DNA from: Craterostigma plantagineum
Lineage: Eukaryota; Streptophyta; Magnoliopsida; Lamiales; Linderniaceae
Assembly: GCA_027422505.1 (NCBI GenBank)
Contig: JAPQWV010000002.1
Coordinates: 23,724,501 to 23,788,500, forward strand
Reading direction: 5' to 3'
Length of the DNA: 64,000 bases
A program made the position numbers and the translations under genes. The first letter of the stretch is position 1. Each line of letters opens with the position of its first letter. This document shows positions 46,238-58,899 of this stretch, one piece after another. The notes beneath the pieces were generated by a model. That model did not search any database and was not told the origin of the DNA. It saw only the letters and a program-made list of their open reading frames with translations.

Positions 46238-47629
46238 TTTTCTTTGTAATTTCTTCTTAACTAGTTAATCAACTATATATAATTTTATTGCAGGTTTATT
46301 GTGTCTCCAGCTCTTATGACAGGCAACCTAAACTAAATCTGCCCCTTTATATAAACGAATATGCATCTCCTCTTTATCTCGCTATGTCCCTTTCAGAATG
46401 TCATTGTTAGACACATTAACTGAGTTATTGCTGATCTCATAATCAATGTACATACACTAGGTAAATATTCTGATACTTAGTTTAACAAATTATATCTTGA
46501 GAATCCGACAAAGTGTTGCTAATGTTTCGGCCAATGTGTCCTAACAAGTATTTTTGGGATCCTCGTGCTATGCTGAATGGAGTTGTACGACTCCTTGATT
46601 AACTAAGCTTTACTTTAGGAAATAAACGCTCCTTTTTAATTAGTTCGATATATTGGGGTAATTTATGCAGTTTTTTTTTATATACTTAAAGTAGCTTCTT
46701 GATACACCAATAAGTCTAGTGGTGATTAAAATAAGTTAAAGAAAACGAGCACATATGTAACATGTCTACTCATGGTATTTGTTGGTAAGGAAAAAAATCG
46801 ATTATCTGATCTTCAATATGTCTTGTTATGATTGAAAAAAAAACGTATCGAATGATGCCTTGACTTAGTGGTCAAAGTTGAGGACTCGAGGGCTTTGGGA
46901 AGATCATAATATCGAATCATAATTCTCTTTCACTACCAAATATTTCGAATGAATCATTAACATAATAATTACCTGTCCCAATATGATTTATCGGATTTTC
47001 GAGATTTGCAGGTTGAATTAGTGAAGGTTAGGGTTTACCTGTTACTAAAAATACATGAACAAGAAAACCATCATTGTCGATCAAGAATTTAACTTTAAAA
47101 TTGCATAAATGTGGTTGCATTTTTTCATATGTCCGAGAGAAGAAGGGTCACATAGAAGAGTCGGCGTCGCTAGCTAAGAGATATGCAGAAACTCGAAAAT
47201 TGCGATTTATTATAGGTCGAGTAACGTAGCCATCTCACTAATTAAAAATGATCCTCTTGGGGGCATTAGTTGATGTAATTTATTATATAAATCCATGGGT
47301 CATAAAGTGTTGATGTGATCGCATGAAGAAGAAAATTTTAATTAGAATGGACTGAAATGTTTTTTAAATATCAAGGGGCACAATATATATTTCATGGAGA
47401 AGAAGATCAAGACAATACAATCTTTGCAAGAGATGCTTACATTGTCAGCACAATAGATTCTCATCAACGTTTTTTAACTGCAAAAACAACTCGCAATCAT
47501 CGTCATCATCGTTAATACTATCATAACATGAAGTAAATTATCTAGTGGACGTAATTACGGATATGTGGATATGTTGAGTTATGAAATTGACAAATCTGAA
47601 ATATTAACTACAATAGTTTATTTTAAGGT
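46238..47629. other. Upstream region of the MYB gene
   Basis: No gene seen. AT-rich; contains the MYB 5' flank on the minus strand. A stretch at 46855-46925 has CTTAGTGGTCAAAGT and ATATCGAATCA about 45 bp apart, faintly like the A and B boxes of a tRNA-derived SINE. Confidence 0.45.
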
Positions 47630-47990
47630 GTATCTATCCTTAAATATCCAAAAGAAAAAAAAAATTATCAGTTCAGTATCATATCAGAAAATTTTTATAC
47701 ATAAGTACCTAGTAGAATAAACTTTTTACATATATATCTATATGTTTGGTTACTATTACCATTTTTATTGTTTACGTATCATTTTATAGGTATAGTACAA
47801 ATCATATCACGTGTTTATGTATATGGTATCTATTCCCAAATATGTTGTGTGATATCTCAGTAAGCATGGCATGGGTTATTTCAATGTATTATGTACCAGA
47901 ATACGTTTTTGGTACCCAAAGTTCTAATATGAGTACCTTTAGTAAAATGGGTAACTTTGCATAAAAATTTATTCTATTAACTATCTATAC
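47630..47990. mobile_element. Diverged relative of the TIR element at 58900
   Basis: The left part aligns by eye with 58928-59015: AAAATT, TCAGTA, TTTTTATA, AGTACCT, AGAATAAA and TTGCACAT-like words in the same order. GGTACC-like words continue inside and the right side ends in TAAAATGGGTAACT. Borders are approximate and no target duplication was found. Confidence 0.45.
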
Positions 47991-48685
47991 ATAACAAAAT
48001 TCTAACAAAGTATTGATTTGACTTTTTATATAACAAAATTGATTTGACTTTTTTTATTAAATTTTCCTTCTGTCATAAATTTTTAATTTTAGAAATTTAA
48101 ATATAACAATATCGAGTTAAACTCCGACTCGAGCTCATCGGCTAAACCAAGTCATGAGTCTAAGTTGGAGTTCAATCGGTCAACGATTTTTCGAATTTTC
48201 TTTGACCAAATTACAGCTGAGCTGAGCTATTGAGCTTCTATTCTAGACGATTTTGAGCTATTCAATAGGACGTCACTTCGTCGAGTTTATCGATTCTTAG
48301 TTTTTGTAGACGTATGGGAATTTACTTCATTGAATCGGAGAATGATTGTGATTTGGGTGTTTGCCATTTACGATCAGAGGGGGCTTACCCCAACGGTATA
48401 TTCACGCCTAAATTATTCTGTAAGATATCTCGTTCTGCGTCTGTTTTTGCAGTAGATAATCCATTTTATCTGCGTGAGTCTTTTGTTCCGCTTATTTTCG
48501 CCTGCTTTTTCAGAATGTGTGTTGTAGGATTGAATGAGAGATCGTAGTAGGGTATAGTTTAACTTCTCTGAAGCATACGTTAGCTGAAAGATATAGTTTT
48601 GTACATTCAAAATCGTTGCTCCTCTGGCTACAGTGGTTAATTCTGTTTTTTTTTCGGGGGTCATATGTATAATTTATTTGTGGAA

Positions 48686-50976
48686 TTAATTCACTGAAAC
48701 CCTAATTCGGAGTCCATTTGGTGCTTCGACTCTCGGAAATTTCATCAGCTTGTTGCCTTCTACTTCTTCCCATTTGTATCTTGTCACAAAATAGTGAAGG
48801 AATGTCGAAATTTCCGCCAAACCGAGTTCTTTTCCTGGACATTGCCTCGTGCCGCCTCCGAAAATCAAGAATTGGTGCTGGTTTTCAAGGCCCTCGCCCT
48901 GCATCATGCGAATGCAGTTAAGGTTAGTAGTGATTTCATTCACTAGTCCAGAATAGTCCTCTTCTTTTTCCTTTTTCTCTTTAACTGTAATCTAAATCAC
49001 CATGCATTGTAGTACATATAGTGTCTTGTCTGGTTGTCGGGGTGGGGATTACTCACCAGCCATCTCCATGGGTTGAAGGTTAACGGGTCGGGATAAAGAT
49101 GCGGGTCGTAATTGACCTCCCTCGTGTAAACGTAAATCCTCCATCCCCTTGGGATTATGTACCCTGAACCGCATAAGAAATGGATCAGCAACTATACATG
49201 GGTTGTAGTTTAAAATTTCGGGTGTAGTTTATACTGTTATGACGTTACAACATTGTATCTTTTTCATATCCATATGGATCTTTAATAGGATCCATATTGA
49301 TAGATGATCAGTTTACTGCCTACAATTAGACGTTTTGTTATATTTTTTATTTTATAGTCTGCAAAACAAAGTAGAAGATTATATAGAACAGATCAACAGA
49401 CCATTAATTTCCATATCTCTGGTTGTTTTCCTCAAAACTCCATTCACTATGGTAGCCAATCTCGATGTCTCATATATGACCTGCCATCAGAATATATTTC
49501 TACACGGGTTAGGTTTATATAATGTTCAGGAAGTGATTTATTCGTGTAAGAGAAGCTTGGTTACCGCTCGTGTGAAATGCATTGATTTGTATTCATTATA
49601 AGTAAGGGGATCCTCTGGCTTTTTCGTCTCTCTTATTGCCATATGTTCTCTCTGCAGATAAAAAAGGAAGTTATAGTGGAAAAACACAGTTGTAAAATCA
49701 AAATTAAGCAACTCTGAGACTGACCCTTAATTCCTGAAGAATTCTCGGATGATCATGAAGGTACTTAACCGCCATCATTGATGTAGTTGATACAGTCTCA
49801 TATCCTGAATATAATATAGTGATGATAAGGTCGATCATCTCCTCATCACTCAGCTTATATTTGTTCTCGTCATTTAATAATTGGCCAAGCATGTCTTGTT
49901 GATTCTTGTCCTTACAAGCTCTTCTCTCTTCTACTAGCTTTCTCAACAAGCTTGTAATCTTCTGCCTTGCCTGTGAAGATTTTGATCTGTCAGTTTACAT
50001 GCCCTGGTTTGTTGAAGTTTAGTTTATTGTGTTTACAAAATTTACCTGAAATCCACGGCGATAGTTCGTTCTGGGAAGGTTAAAAGGAAGCGAAAGAGTT
50101 CCCAATAGTAGTTTAAAGAATTCAGGCATGAAGGCTTGAGATATTGAGCTAGCTTCATTACTTGCTATTTGCCTCAACGATGACAGAAACGCCATCTGAA
50201 CATGGGATGTAAAATTTTAGAACATGGGATTTCATTAAACATATTTGGGATAAAATCTAGCGTTTTCTTTACATCAACGTACCTCTTTCGTTTTCTCTTG
50301 AATGTCAATGATTCTGTGATCCCAAGCACTGAGATGGAATCTCATGAAATCATCGATTTTGGGCAAGAGTTGGTCTTTGATCATGGCGGGGCTGATAAGA
50401 GAAAGCAAAGCTCCCCTCGTGTGCTTATGAGCTTCACCATGTACAGCTGCAATGTTGCAGTTACCTAAGATGTCCAACATCGACTGAGGATATCCAGGTA
50501 TGAGACCTTTTGCCTCATTGACTAGGATGTATCTGTTAACCTCTGCATCCATTGTCACAATTGTAGGACAGCCCAGAATGTGTGATTTGAAAAAACTCCC
50601 ATACCTGTTGCATTGTTAAGAGTCATGAATCTCGGTTGTACGCTGAAACATGCCCGTAAGCAAAAGTAAGAAAGCTTTTTCTGCGTGTTTTAATGTTTTA
50701 ATTACTGACATAGTTTTGCTTATGCTGATTGACTACAGATGATGAAAGACAACATATGCGTGTAAAGGTTTTATTTTTAAGACACCTTGATCTTTTGCTT
50801 TTCATGAAGCCTGGGCCTTGTCGTAGGAACTCTGTGGTTTCCCCAAAGACAGGCCATCCCATTGTACCTGGAGGTAATCCTTTTTTCTTGTACCTAACTT
50901 CATTCCATCGAAGTAAAGCAGTGAAAAAGATGCATAGTCCCCAAAGCACACCTAATATAACAGCTAAGGCATCCAT
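48686..50976 (-). CDS. CYP85A: CYP85A-type brassinosteroid C-6 oxidase
   Basis: A membrane-bound endoplasmic-reticulum P450. CYP85A enzymes oxidise C-6 of brassinosteroid precursors (6-deoxocastasterone to castasterone). Exons: 50976-50786, 50604-50283, 50195-50046, 49970-49725, 49651-49565, 49480-49402, 49163-49057, 48898-48686; all GT/AG, in phase, 464 residues, the usual length. An N-terminal membrane segment (residues 4-22) precedes the proline-rich hinge KKGLPPGTMGWPVFGET. I-helix SGYETVS (276-282), ExxR ETSR (336-339), FNPWRW, haem loop FGGGTRQCPGKELG with Cys414. VNRYILVNEAKGL and VHGEAHKHTRGALLSL match CYP85A closely. Every exon is open and no lesion is seen, so the gene is likely functional. 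A-1 versus A-2 activity (Baeyer-Villiger step to brassinolide) cannot be told from sequence alone. Confidence 0.95.
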
Positions 50977-51020
50977 TCTTTAAAGTCCTCCCTGAAAACT
51001 TACTGAAGATATATTAGAGC

Positions 51021-51079
<59 letters not shown>
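51021..51079. repeat. (GA)n tract in the CYP85A 5' leader
   Basis: About 59 bp of GA repeats with one GGAG interruption, 45-103 bp upstream of the ATG; it reads (CT)n in the transcript direction. CT-rich leaders are common in plant genes. Confidence 0.95.
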
Positions 51080-51082
<3 letters not shown>

Positions 51083-51144
51083 GATGTGGTCAAATCTTTA
51101 CTGATGATGGTCAATTGGTCATGAGATGAGCTCGTGCGGGTGCC

Positions 51145-51151
51145 TTAAATA
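51145..51151 (-). promoter_or_regulatory. Likely TATA box of CYP85A
   Basis: On the minus strand TATTTAA, within CTATTTAAGGCA, 169 bp upstream of the ATG, placing the start of transcription just upstream of the (CT)n leader. Confidence 0.55.
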
Positions 51152-51159
51152 GACCCGAT

Positions 51160-51858
51160 GTACTCAACCAACAAACAATGGAGGAGAGAGGGAAAGTGAT
51201 GGTACAGGTGTTTGCGTCAAAATCGCTAGTTAACAATGGGTAGAGAGAGAGAGAGGCTTTAAGCATATACTAAAAAATAATAGCCGGCAAACGGATAAGT
51301 AGCAAGATTTTGTACGTGTAGAAAAAATACTACTTGATATATTTTCTTTTTGGAGTTGTGTCACGAATTATAGTTGGAAATAACGTTCTTCTGGCTGGAA
51401 ATTTGAATTAGGTGGTGCGTCTTTAGTTGAAGTTGCTTTACAGGTATGTGCGTCACAATAGCTAGTTTTTCCATTTGTAGTTGTCCGGCTTATTTGTTTA
51501 TCCTTTTTGAGAAAGTGTTGGGAAGAAATATGCCATTTAAATCATGTTAGAATTATTGGCAATGAGCACATGGACTCCACCCTATTGGAAACCAAGACCC
51601 ATATACTCAGTAGTTGTAGTTCACACGCATGTAAATTGGAAAGTGACAAAAAGTAGCTTGAGGACGTTGTTTGAATTTACCATTAATGATGGGAAAGATT
51701 GTTTCTATGCATGTTACGAAGAAAAGTCATTTAAGGAAGATGGAGAGTGATCCTTCCTTTTACCAAATCTCAGAGGTCGTTTTCTGCATCCTATAATAGG
51801 ATTGAGCCTAGAACATGTAGGTTGCAGTTCTCGTGAAATTTGACTTTTGGACTGTTAT
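51160..51858. other. CYP85A upstream region, no gene recognised
   Basis: Upstream of the TATA box (minus gene). GAGAGA at 51243-51253; a 68-codon open frame at 51544-51750 has no recognisable domain and is not called. Confidence 0.4.
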
Positions 51859-51866
51859 ATTGTAAT

Positions 51867-52391
51867 CAATGTTTAAAAACGCGTTGGATAGCGCGTTATG
51901 TAGCGCGCTTCGTCACCTTTTTTGCCTAAAACGCTACAAAGCGTTTATTTTTTAGCGTTTCTTTATTTTTTATTCTTTTTATATTAATGGCCTACAAATA
52001 GCTCCTAAAACATTAAATGCACAAGGTCAAAGCCCCACAAAAAACTGTCATAACATAAAATACCACACAAAAAATAAAAAAAAAAGGAAAGAAATTACGA
52101 AAAACTAATGTGCCTCAAGAGTGAAGAATATAAAGTATACGAAAGTACTGTTATTTTATCGAGAGTGAGAGATGGTGGCAATGTCCTTTAGTGATAACTT
52201 TTTTAAACTGATGATAACTACTATCATAATAATTAATTTAACTATTTTATTTACTTATAATTCATATATTATAATTTTTTATATTATAAGTGGACTGCCT
52301 GAAATACCCACGCGATGCGCTGCGCTATTTACGCTACGCGCTGTCGGAACCAAAAGGCGATGTCATACGCTATACGCTTTTTAAAACACTG
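51867..52391. mobile_element. hAT-like MITE (CAGTGTTTTAAAA type)
   Basis: The ends CAATGTTTAAAAACGC and GCTTTTTAAAACACTG are inverted; the perfect 8-bp duplication ATTGTAAT lies at 51859-51866 and 52392-52399. Subterminal zones are rich in AGCGC/GCGCT and ACGCT words. 525 bp, non-coding. Confidence 0.9.
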
Positions 52392-52399
52392 ATTGTAAT

Positions 52400-54253
52400 G
52401 TATCAAATTTCATGGTCATCTGTTAGTTAGTGTAGCCTTGTGAACAAGGGTGGTAGGGTTGGCTCTTAATGAAAAAAAATAAGAGAAATGAACACTTTTG
52501 CTAGCTAGGTTATGGCATCCACTAAACATGAGTTATGATTGGATCTTAAATATCTTTGCAACTCATATTTTAGAAAGAAAAAAAGGTTGACAGATATGCC
52601 TCAACACATGTATGCATAAAGACATTCTTGTTCCAGTTTTACCCCATGTGAAGAGACTAATGCCTTCAGGTACATAGACATCACTGAATTTTATACTTTC
52701 TGAATATTTTTTCTCAATTCTTGATAATTGGTGCTTAAATAAATGACTCAGTATGGACGTATGAGTAAAGATGTGGATTAAATGCGAGATTATGACATAA
52801 TACATTCTCTCGTCTCGTCCCATCCCATAGTAATAACTATATTGCATCAGACCCAAGATGTGAACTTTTTTAACATATGTGGCTGAAGTTGTTCGAATGG
52901 CATGGTGCTTGCATGATAGTAATACTGTAATAGCGCAAGATGTTGGTGAATTGCTCGGTTTATTACACGTTTGACTCTTATTGACAGTAATAGCTGCCTA
53001 CGGACATAGGAAATATACATGTTCCACTAGTACCTCATCCCTATTGTAGATAATTATGTTAAAGAAGTGTATTTGACAAAAAAAAGTATTTTTTGTCTAG
53101 TAACTTTCAATTACTTTGTTGATTGGGGTTTGATCGTTGATGGGTTGTCATATTGTGGGATAAAAGATGGGTTTTGGGAAAATGACTTGTAAGAGAAACG
53201 TGCATCCTCGAGAAGATCCTTAGAGAGGGATTTGACGTTGTGTGTGTGACCACAGCCCCTTTATTACCTTTTAATTAATGAGTTTGGTTGGTTAATCATC
53301 CGTCGATTTTATTTTATATATCTTCTGTATTTCAAGAACGGAATGGGATGGCGGAACGGCTAGTTTGGACAACATTTAATGTGTGACATAAAGTCAATTG
53401 TCCAGAGTTGCACGAGGCCCTCAATTTTGTTGCCTTTTTCTGCTGTTACTTGCACAATATTCCTCACATTTATTTATTTATTTTTGCTTCATTTAATTGG
53501 TTATTTATCCTACCGACAGCTTTTCTATTACCGTGACAGAAGAGAAGACAATAGTCGTACCTAGAAGAGAAGACTTTGGGCCTCTGATGATTGACTTCAC
53601 GTGTGCTTGTGAGGTAAAACCTATCGGTGCTCTGCTTCACTGCAACCCTCGTGCACTTGTTTTTATTCAACTGTCTTTCTTCCTCTTCTTTTTGAATTCA
53701 AGTGAGTGATGGATAATTGATAGATATAGATGATCTCTTGTGAATATTATATGAATAATCTCATGAGCAAGTGGTAAGGGTAAAAATACTAAGTAACAGA
53801 GCAGTTGAAATTTTGTATAGAGTTCCAATGCATTTCAGTTTCCTGTCTTGCTTTCTCCAATCACATCATTAAATTGAATTAAATGAAGAAAAAGAATGAA
53901 TAGCTGTGTGTTGTGTTTTGTAATCTTGTTTGTTTTGTTCATTCATTTATGATGGTCCCTAAACGGTTACTGTTAGCTCTATCTGTATAATCTACGGTGT
54001 GATTGATTGAACGGTTAATTCAATTTCAGGTCCAATTAACATGTTTATTTTTGAGTTTGGGCTCCATTACAGTGGGCTTTAGTATTAAGGATTTGCTTTC
54101 GAAAAATTCAGAGGTCAAACCCAAAAATGGTGCGAAAAGATATATTTAACGGTGATATATGCCAAAATTTACGTCTGGATACCTAAATTATTTGATAACA
54201 AGTTTTCAAAAAATTATGTCAAAATTTGACACAATTCATGCTGGATAAAAAAT
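52400..54253. other. Intergenic, possible P450 scrap only
   Basis: No gene supported. On the minus strand around 52725-52655 the peptide ESIKFSDVYVPEGISLFTW resembles the stretch after the PERF/ExxR region of clan-72 P450s (CYP714-like), but no flanking exon was found; it is at most a fragment. Confidence 0.25.
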
Positions 54254-54724
54254 GTTACTGGATAAAATTTCATGCTTTCTTGGTAACAGTTCATGGAACA
54301 ATAATACCACATGTTTGGAAGTTTATAACAAATGTTTCCGCAAAACGAACATATGATGAGAAAATAATAACGATTCGTCACCAGTTAATAACACATGTAC
54401 TCAAGTAAAGAGAAAGAGGAATATGGTTTATGATTTAGGGTTTATGATGTAGGGTTTAGGATTTAGGGTTTACAGTAACACATTAATGGTTATTGGATGA
54501 CGCTTCATGCTTTCTGTGTAACAGTTCATGGAATAATAATACCACATGTCTTGGAAAATAATAACGACTCGTCACCAGTGAATAACACATATAATGTCCA
54601 AGTAAGACAAGGAGGAATATGGTTTATGCTTTAGGGTTTATGGTTTAAGGTTTAGGGTTTATGGCTTAGGATTTAATATTTAGAGTTTAGGGTTTAGGGC
54701 TAAGGATAACACATTAATAAGCAA
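54254..54724. repeat. 235-bp tandem pair ending in telomere-like TTTAGGG arrays
   Basis: Copy 1 54254-54488, copy 2 54489-54724. Both start GTTA(C/T)TGGAT, share TTCATGCTTTCT, GTAACAGTTCATGGAA and CGTCACCAGT, and end in a degenerate array of TTTAGGG/TTTATGG heptamers (54425-54472; 54621-54702) followed by AACACATTAAT. TTTAGGG is the plant telomere repeat; here it is interstitial and decayed. Confidence 0.85.
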
Positions 54725-55475
54725 AATAGGTTTGTGACTGTAATACCACAGAGTAACTTCTATTGTTTATGTAGTAACATTTTCTGTACCTTTAGTAGCA
54801 CTTACAGATAATATAAGTAACGCTTCGATGTTATGTAGTAAAACAGTTCGATGCCAAAAATTATCCAAACAGATCTTATGCAAAGTACCACATCATTACT
54901 TATGAAAAACAAAACAAAGTGATTTTATACCACTTTATAGATATCATATATGAGTAATGAAGTAACGTCTCTTGATATTGTTACACGGTTTTAAACGAAA
55001 ATTCCTTACAAATCCTATATCTTAATTCGACAATATTTGAATAAATGCTACATGACACATCAAAATTGGTTAGGTGAAGGGATATTCAAAATTTTGGTTC
55101 TCGTTTGAGTGAATAAAAGGAGTTCGATCATCCAAAAATGAAAATAAAATTATGTCGATAAGATTTCACAGCCGTTTAGTAACATAATAACACTATAAAA
55201 TAACACTTAAGTTTTCTAAAATAACATTATATTATAACTGTGTAACATAAAACTGACGCAATATACCTTTGCATAAAACCCTTTATTAAGGGTATTTCGT
55301 CAAAACATAGTTTTGGTCCCTTTTCCCTAAACTTCAGAAAAACTGGATCCTTTTAACTAATCACACTGACAAGGACTGAACATTTAATTTAAACTATAAA
55401 GGGGCCTGAAATAAAATTTGCCCTCTATTTTCTCAGCCTCGCAGTACCTTTAATTTATCTTGTCTATCCTTAATA
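54725..55475. other. AT-rich stretch, no gene
   Basis: Many GTAACA/AGTAACG/TGTTAC words continue from the preceding tandem pair, so both may belong to one larger, unclassified element. No ends were found. Confidence 0.35.
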
Positions 55476-55483
55476 GTCACTAC

Positions 55484-56192
55484 TAGAGGTGTCCAAACGG
55501 TTTGAAAACCGTAACCGAACCGGCGGTCAACAGTTCGGTTAACCGTAGTCAACGGTTACGGTTCAAACCGTAACCAAACCGTCATTTACAACGGTTCGGT
55601 TACGATTATCCATTTCTATAACCGTAAACCGGCGGTTATAACTGGGGGTTTAATCGGGATTAACTTTTTAAGATTAATTTTCTTATTAAGGTAGCCATTA
55701 ACCAACATTAATTTACTAACCATCGTTTTTTTTAGTTTCTTTTTTGTTTTATTCAATGATAACAACATTGATCCTTATATTATATAACTTGATCGAGCGA
55801 TAAATTAAGCATTAAAAGGAGATCCTTACGATGAGTGTTCTTCGAATATTGTAGAAGTGAAGAATTATTAGACGATGATCATTTTTTTTTATTATTGGTG
55901 TATTTTTTTCAAATAGTGAAGTTCTATTTTTTTTATAAATTTTTAATCTTCAAGAAGTTTTTTAGTATTACTAAAAATCCAATTTATTTCAAATTTTTAC
56001 ACGAAAAGCAATTATATATAAAACAAATTGTTGAACTGTAAACCGGCGGTTTCAAATCGTAACCGTAACCGGCTCGGGCAGTTCAAAAACGTAACCTTAA
56101 CCGTGATTACCACGGTCCGGTCACGTTAGAGATTTTACTAATCGTAAACCGACGGTTTATAACCGTGAACCGTAACCGGATGAACACGTCTA
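55484..56192. mobile_element. hAT-like MITE with AACCGTAACCG arrays
   Basis: The ends TAGAGGTGTCCA and TGAACACGTCTA are inverted, with the perfect 8-bp duplication GTCACTAC (55476-55483, 56193-56200). Subterminal zones are dense in AACCGT, ACCGTAACCG and ACGGTT; the centre is AT-rich. 709 bp. Confidence 0.9.
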
Positions 56193-56200
56193 GTCACTAC

Positions 56201-57003
56201 AGTAATGGGTGACAAGGAAGGTATGGGACTGTGTCACACAGTAAAACCCATCTAAATCAATAACATTGGGCCGCTAAATTTTATTAATTAGATATTAATA
56301 TATCGATAAAGTAATATTTTATTAATTGAAATAGAAACTTTTTCAATACAGCCAATTTTAGTACTTATATATTTCATTGTTTATTTCACCCATCAACCAA
56401 TTTGTTTGTAACTAATAAATATATTCATGCATAAATAATATCATTCATTATATACATAATAATTATATTCATGGATATCAAAACTATTGACATCAACTTA
56501 AAAAGTTAAGGATGACATCCAGTTAGATTTACATTTTAAGAAAACGCTAGTAACAATAGATTCATCTTTTAGCAAACAATCATAATATTTATAATTGCAA
56601 ATTATAACTTAGAGTTTTAATTGGACCTAATATTTATAAAGGATTATTATTACATTATCTTATCGAATTTGGTGATTTTTTACAGAGCCCAAGTCGGGCC
56701 GGAAGATTTTAATATTTTAGAGAAGTTATTAATTTATAGAGTATTACTTTATAAAGTTTTTACTCTTATATTAATGCTCAACAAGAGTTAAAAACCGTTC
56801 AATTTGGTGTATCAATCGGAATTTTTATCAAATTAATAATTACAAAAAATAAAAATAAGAAACCACCCACTACCCTTCTATTTTTAGTAATTGATATTTA
56901 ATATTTAATAAATAATTTATATATTATGTAGCACTATGCGTGTGTAATTTAGACTAATATTCTCTTATCTACTAAAGTACGTCCCTCGTATCCATTAATG
57001 TAT
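56201..57003. other. AT-rich intergenic stretch, nothing recognised
   Basis: About 800 bp with no supported gene, RNA or repeat. Confidence 0.5.
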
Positions 57004-57013
57004 AGATTTGCAT

Positions 57014-57917
57014 GGCAAAATTATAAAAATGGGTGGCTAAGTATACCATTTTTTGATTTTAAGTCACTATCTTTGCCAGTTACAAAACTAGGTCACTAAG
57101 TATGTATATAATAACAAAATTGGGTCACTAGTTACAAAACTAGGTCACTAAGTATGTATATAGTAACACAATTAGGTCACTAAGTATGTATATAGTTACA
57201 AATTTGGGTCACTAAGTATGTATATAATAAGAAAGAAAGAGGTCAGTGATCCAATTTTGTTACTATATACATGACTATGATTATCAATGACCTTCACAAC
57301 CGGTCATGAGAATAAAATTAATTTCGCTCCTTCACATACACAACCTACACCTCAACCCAACCTAACAATTTTCGTACTTTCTCAACAACCAAGCACAACC
57401 TATAATATTTATATTTTATAATTACTTTTAGTAGTATTTGAATGTTTGAAAATAGATTACATATATGATATAAAATTTAGATACTTTGGTCATTGGAGAA
57501 GAAAAATAATATGTAATTATGATATATTATAGAATGTAATAGAGAAATAAATAATTTGAACTTGTGATCAAAATGTATCAATATTAGTCTCTATTTGTAG
57601 AGAAAAAATCACGCATTTTGGCAAAAGAATAAAAATAAAATTTTAATAGATAATTAAATATCATAAAAATCAATAAAAACCACAAAACAGTTTATTGAAA
57701 ACTGTGCCCACGCGGTTGGTGAACTAGGTTGGTCCACCAACCAGGTTGTGGGAGGTTGTGGATATTATTTAATAGTTTGATTTATTTTAATTACAAGCAC
57801 AACCGGTCATGAGAGTCATTGATAAAGGTAGTCCTAGTGACCTAGTTTTGTAATTAGCAAAAATAGTGACCCAAAAGTGAAAATTGGCCTACTTTGTGAC
57901 CCTTTTTTTAATTTTCC
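57014..57917. mobile_element. Mutator-like TIR element, 904 bp
   Basis: The ends GGCAAAATTATAAAAATGGG and (complement of right) GGAAAATTAAAAAAAGGGTC are inverted over about 75 bp, and the perfect 10-bp duplication AGATTTGCAT flanks them (57004-57013, 57918-57927). Inside, GGTCACTAAGTATGTATATA repeats four times (57090-57230), and CACAACCGGTCATGAG occurs twice as a direct repeat (about 57296 and 57799) around a ~500-bp segment with its own CACAACC/GGTTGTG ends. Confidence 0.88.
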
Positions 57918-58298
57918 AGATTTGCATTATACGGTTTTTATATGCGTGCAAATCCAAGTTTAGAAATAAAAAAAAAAAAAAGAGAGAAACTGAATGCTTA
58001 TTCAAGCAACAAATTGCAAAGAGGAATCTTTCTTATAAGTTGGGTGTACTACCAAGAATTACACCCCACGCCCCATGTGTTATAAAGGTCCGTCCCCTCA
58101 ATAGCACTTTTGTCTTGTAATAACTTGCATATATTATAATACAGTGTCATCTTTTTGTGACTTAGAAATAATATATAGCTGTGAACCCTCTTATGTCAAT
58201 TCACACATTCTAATAGCCCCACATACTTCGAAAAAGATGGTACAAGACACAAGTCCATGCGATCCGCTCAATTTCTTGGTCACAATAAGCATCAAAAC

Positions 58299-58761
58299 TA
58301 GGGTTGTCAACGGGGCGGGTTCGGGGCGGGGATCCAATCCCCGTCGGGGACGAAATTGTCCCCGTCCTCGTCCCGCGGGGATTCCCCGCCCCGTCACTAT
58401 TTTAGAAAAAATTCAATTTATATTATTTTAATATTATTTAAACTATATTTTAATAGTATTTATATTATTTAGAATATATTTTAATATTATTTATATTATT
58501 TAAGCTATATTTTAATCATATTTATTTTCTTTTAATATTTTCAAAGTATAATTAATATTTTTTATCTTATAATAATATTAATTGAATATATTTAATATAT
58601 TAATTTAATATTCGGGGACGGGGCGGGGAACGCGGCGGGGATATGCCCAGGGAAAAATGTTCCCCCGTCCCCGCCCCGCGGGGGTAGAGTGCGGGGATTC
58701 CCCGTCCTATTCGTGGCGGATCCCCGCCGGGACGGGGATTCCCGCCCCATTGATAACCCTA
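58299..58761. mobile_element. hAT-like MITE with GGGGCGGGGATCC arrays
   Basis: The ends TAGGGTTGTCAA and TTGATAACCCTA are inverted. Flanks ATCAAAAC and ATAAAAAA match at 6 of 8 bases, a decayed duplication. Subterminal zones are very GC-rich (GGGGCGGG, GGGGATCC, CCCGTCC) around an AT-rich centre made of a repeated TATTTTAATATTATTTA unit. Confidence 0.8.
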
Positions 58762-58899
58762 ATAAAAAATCCAATAATTTTCCATTTTACCACCTCGTGG
58801 CCCCGTGGGACTTTTGCGTAATTGTCCTCGGTACGATAAATGAAAATTGACTACTCCACAAACACGTTGATCAATCATCCCTAACCCTTTATTCTTTTT

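Noticed and set aside
46850..46990. tRNA-derived SINE
   Set aside because: The A- and B-box-like words are poor, and no tail or target duplication could be found; mentioned only in the region note.
52563..52856. Second cytochrome P450 gene on the minus strand
   Set aside because: Only about 20 residues resemble a P450; no haem loop, ExxR or neighbouring exon was found.
58191..58431. Open frames rich in Arg, Gly and Pro
   Set aside because: They overlap the GGGGCGGGG arrays of a hAT-like MITE and have no independent support.
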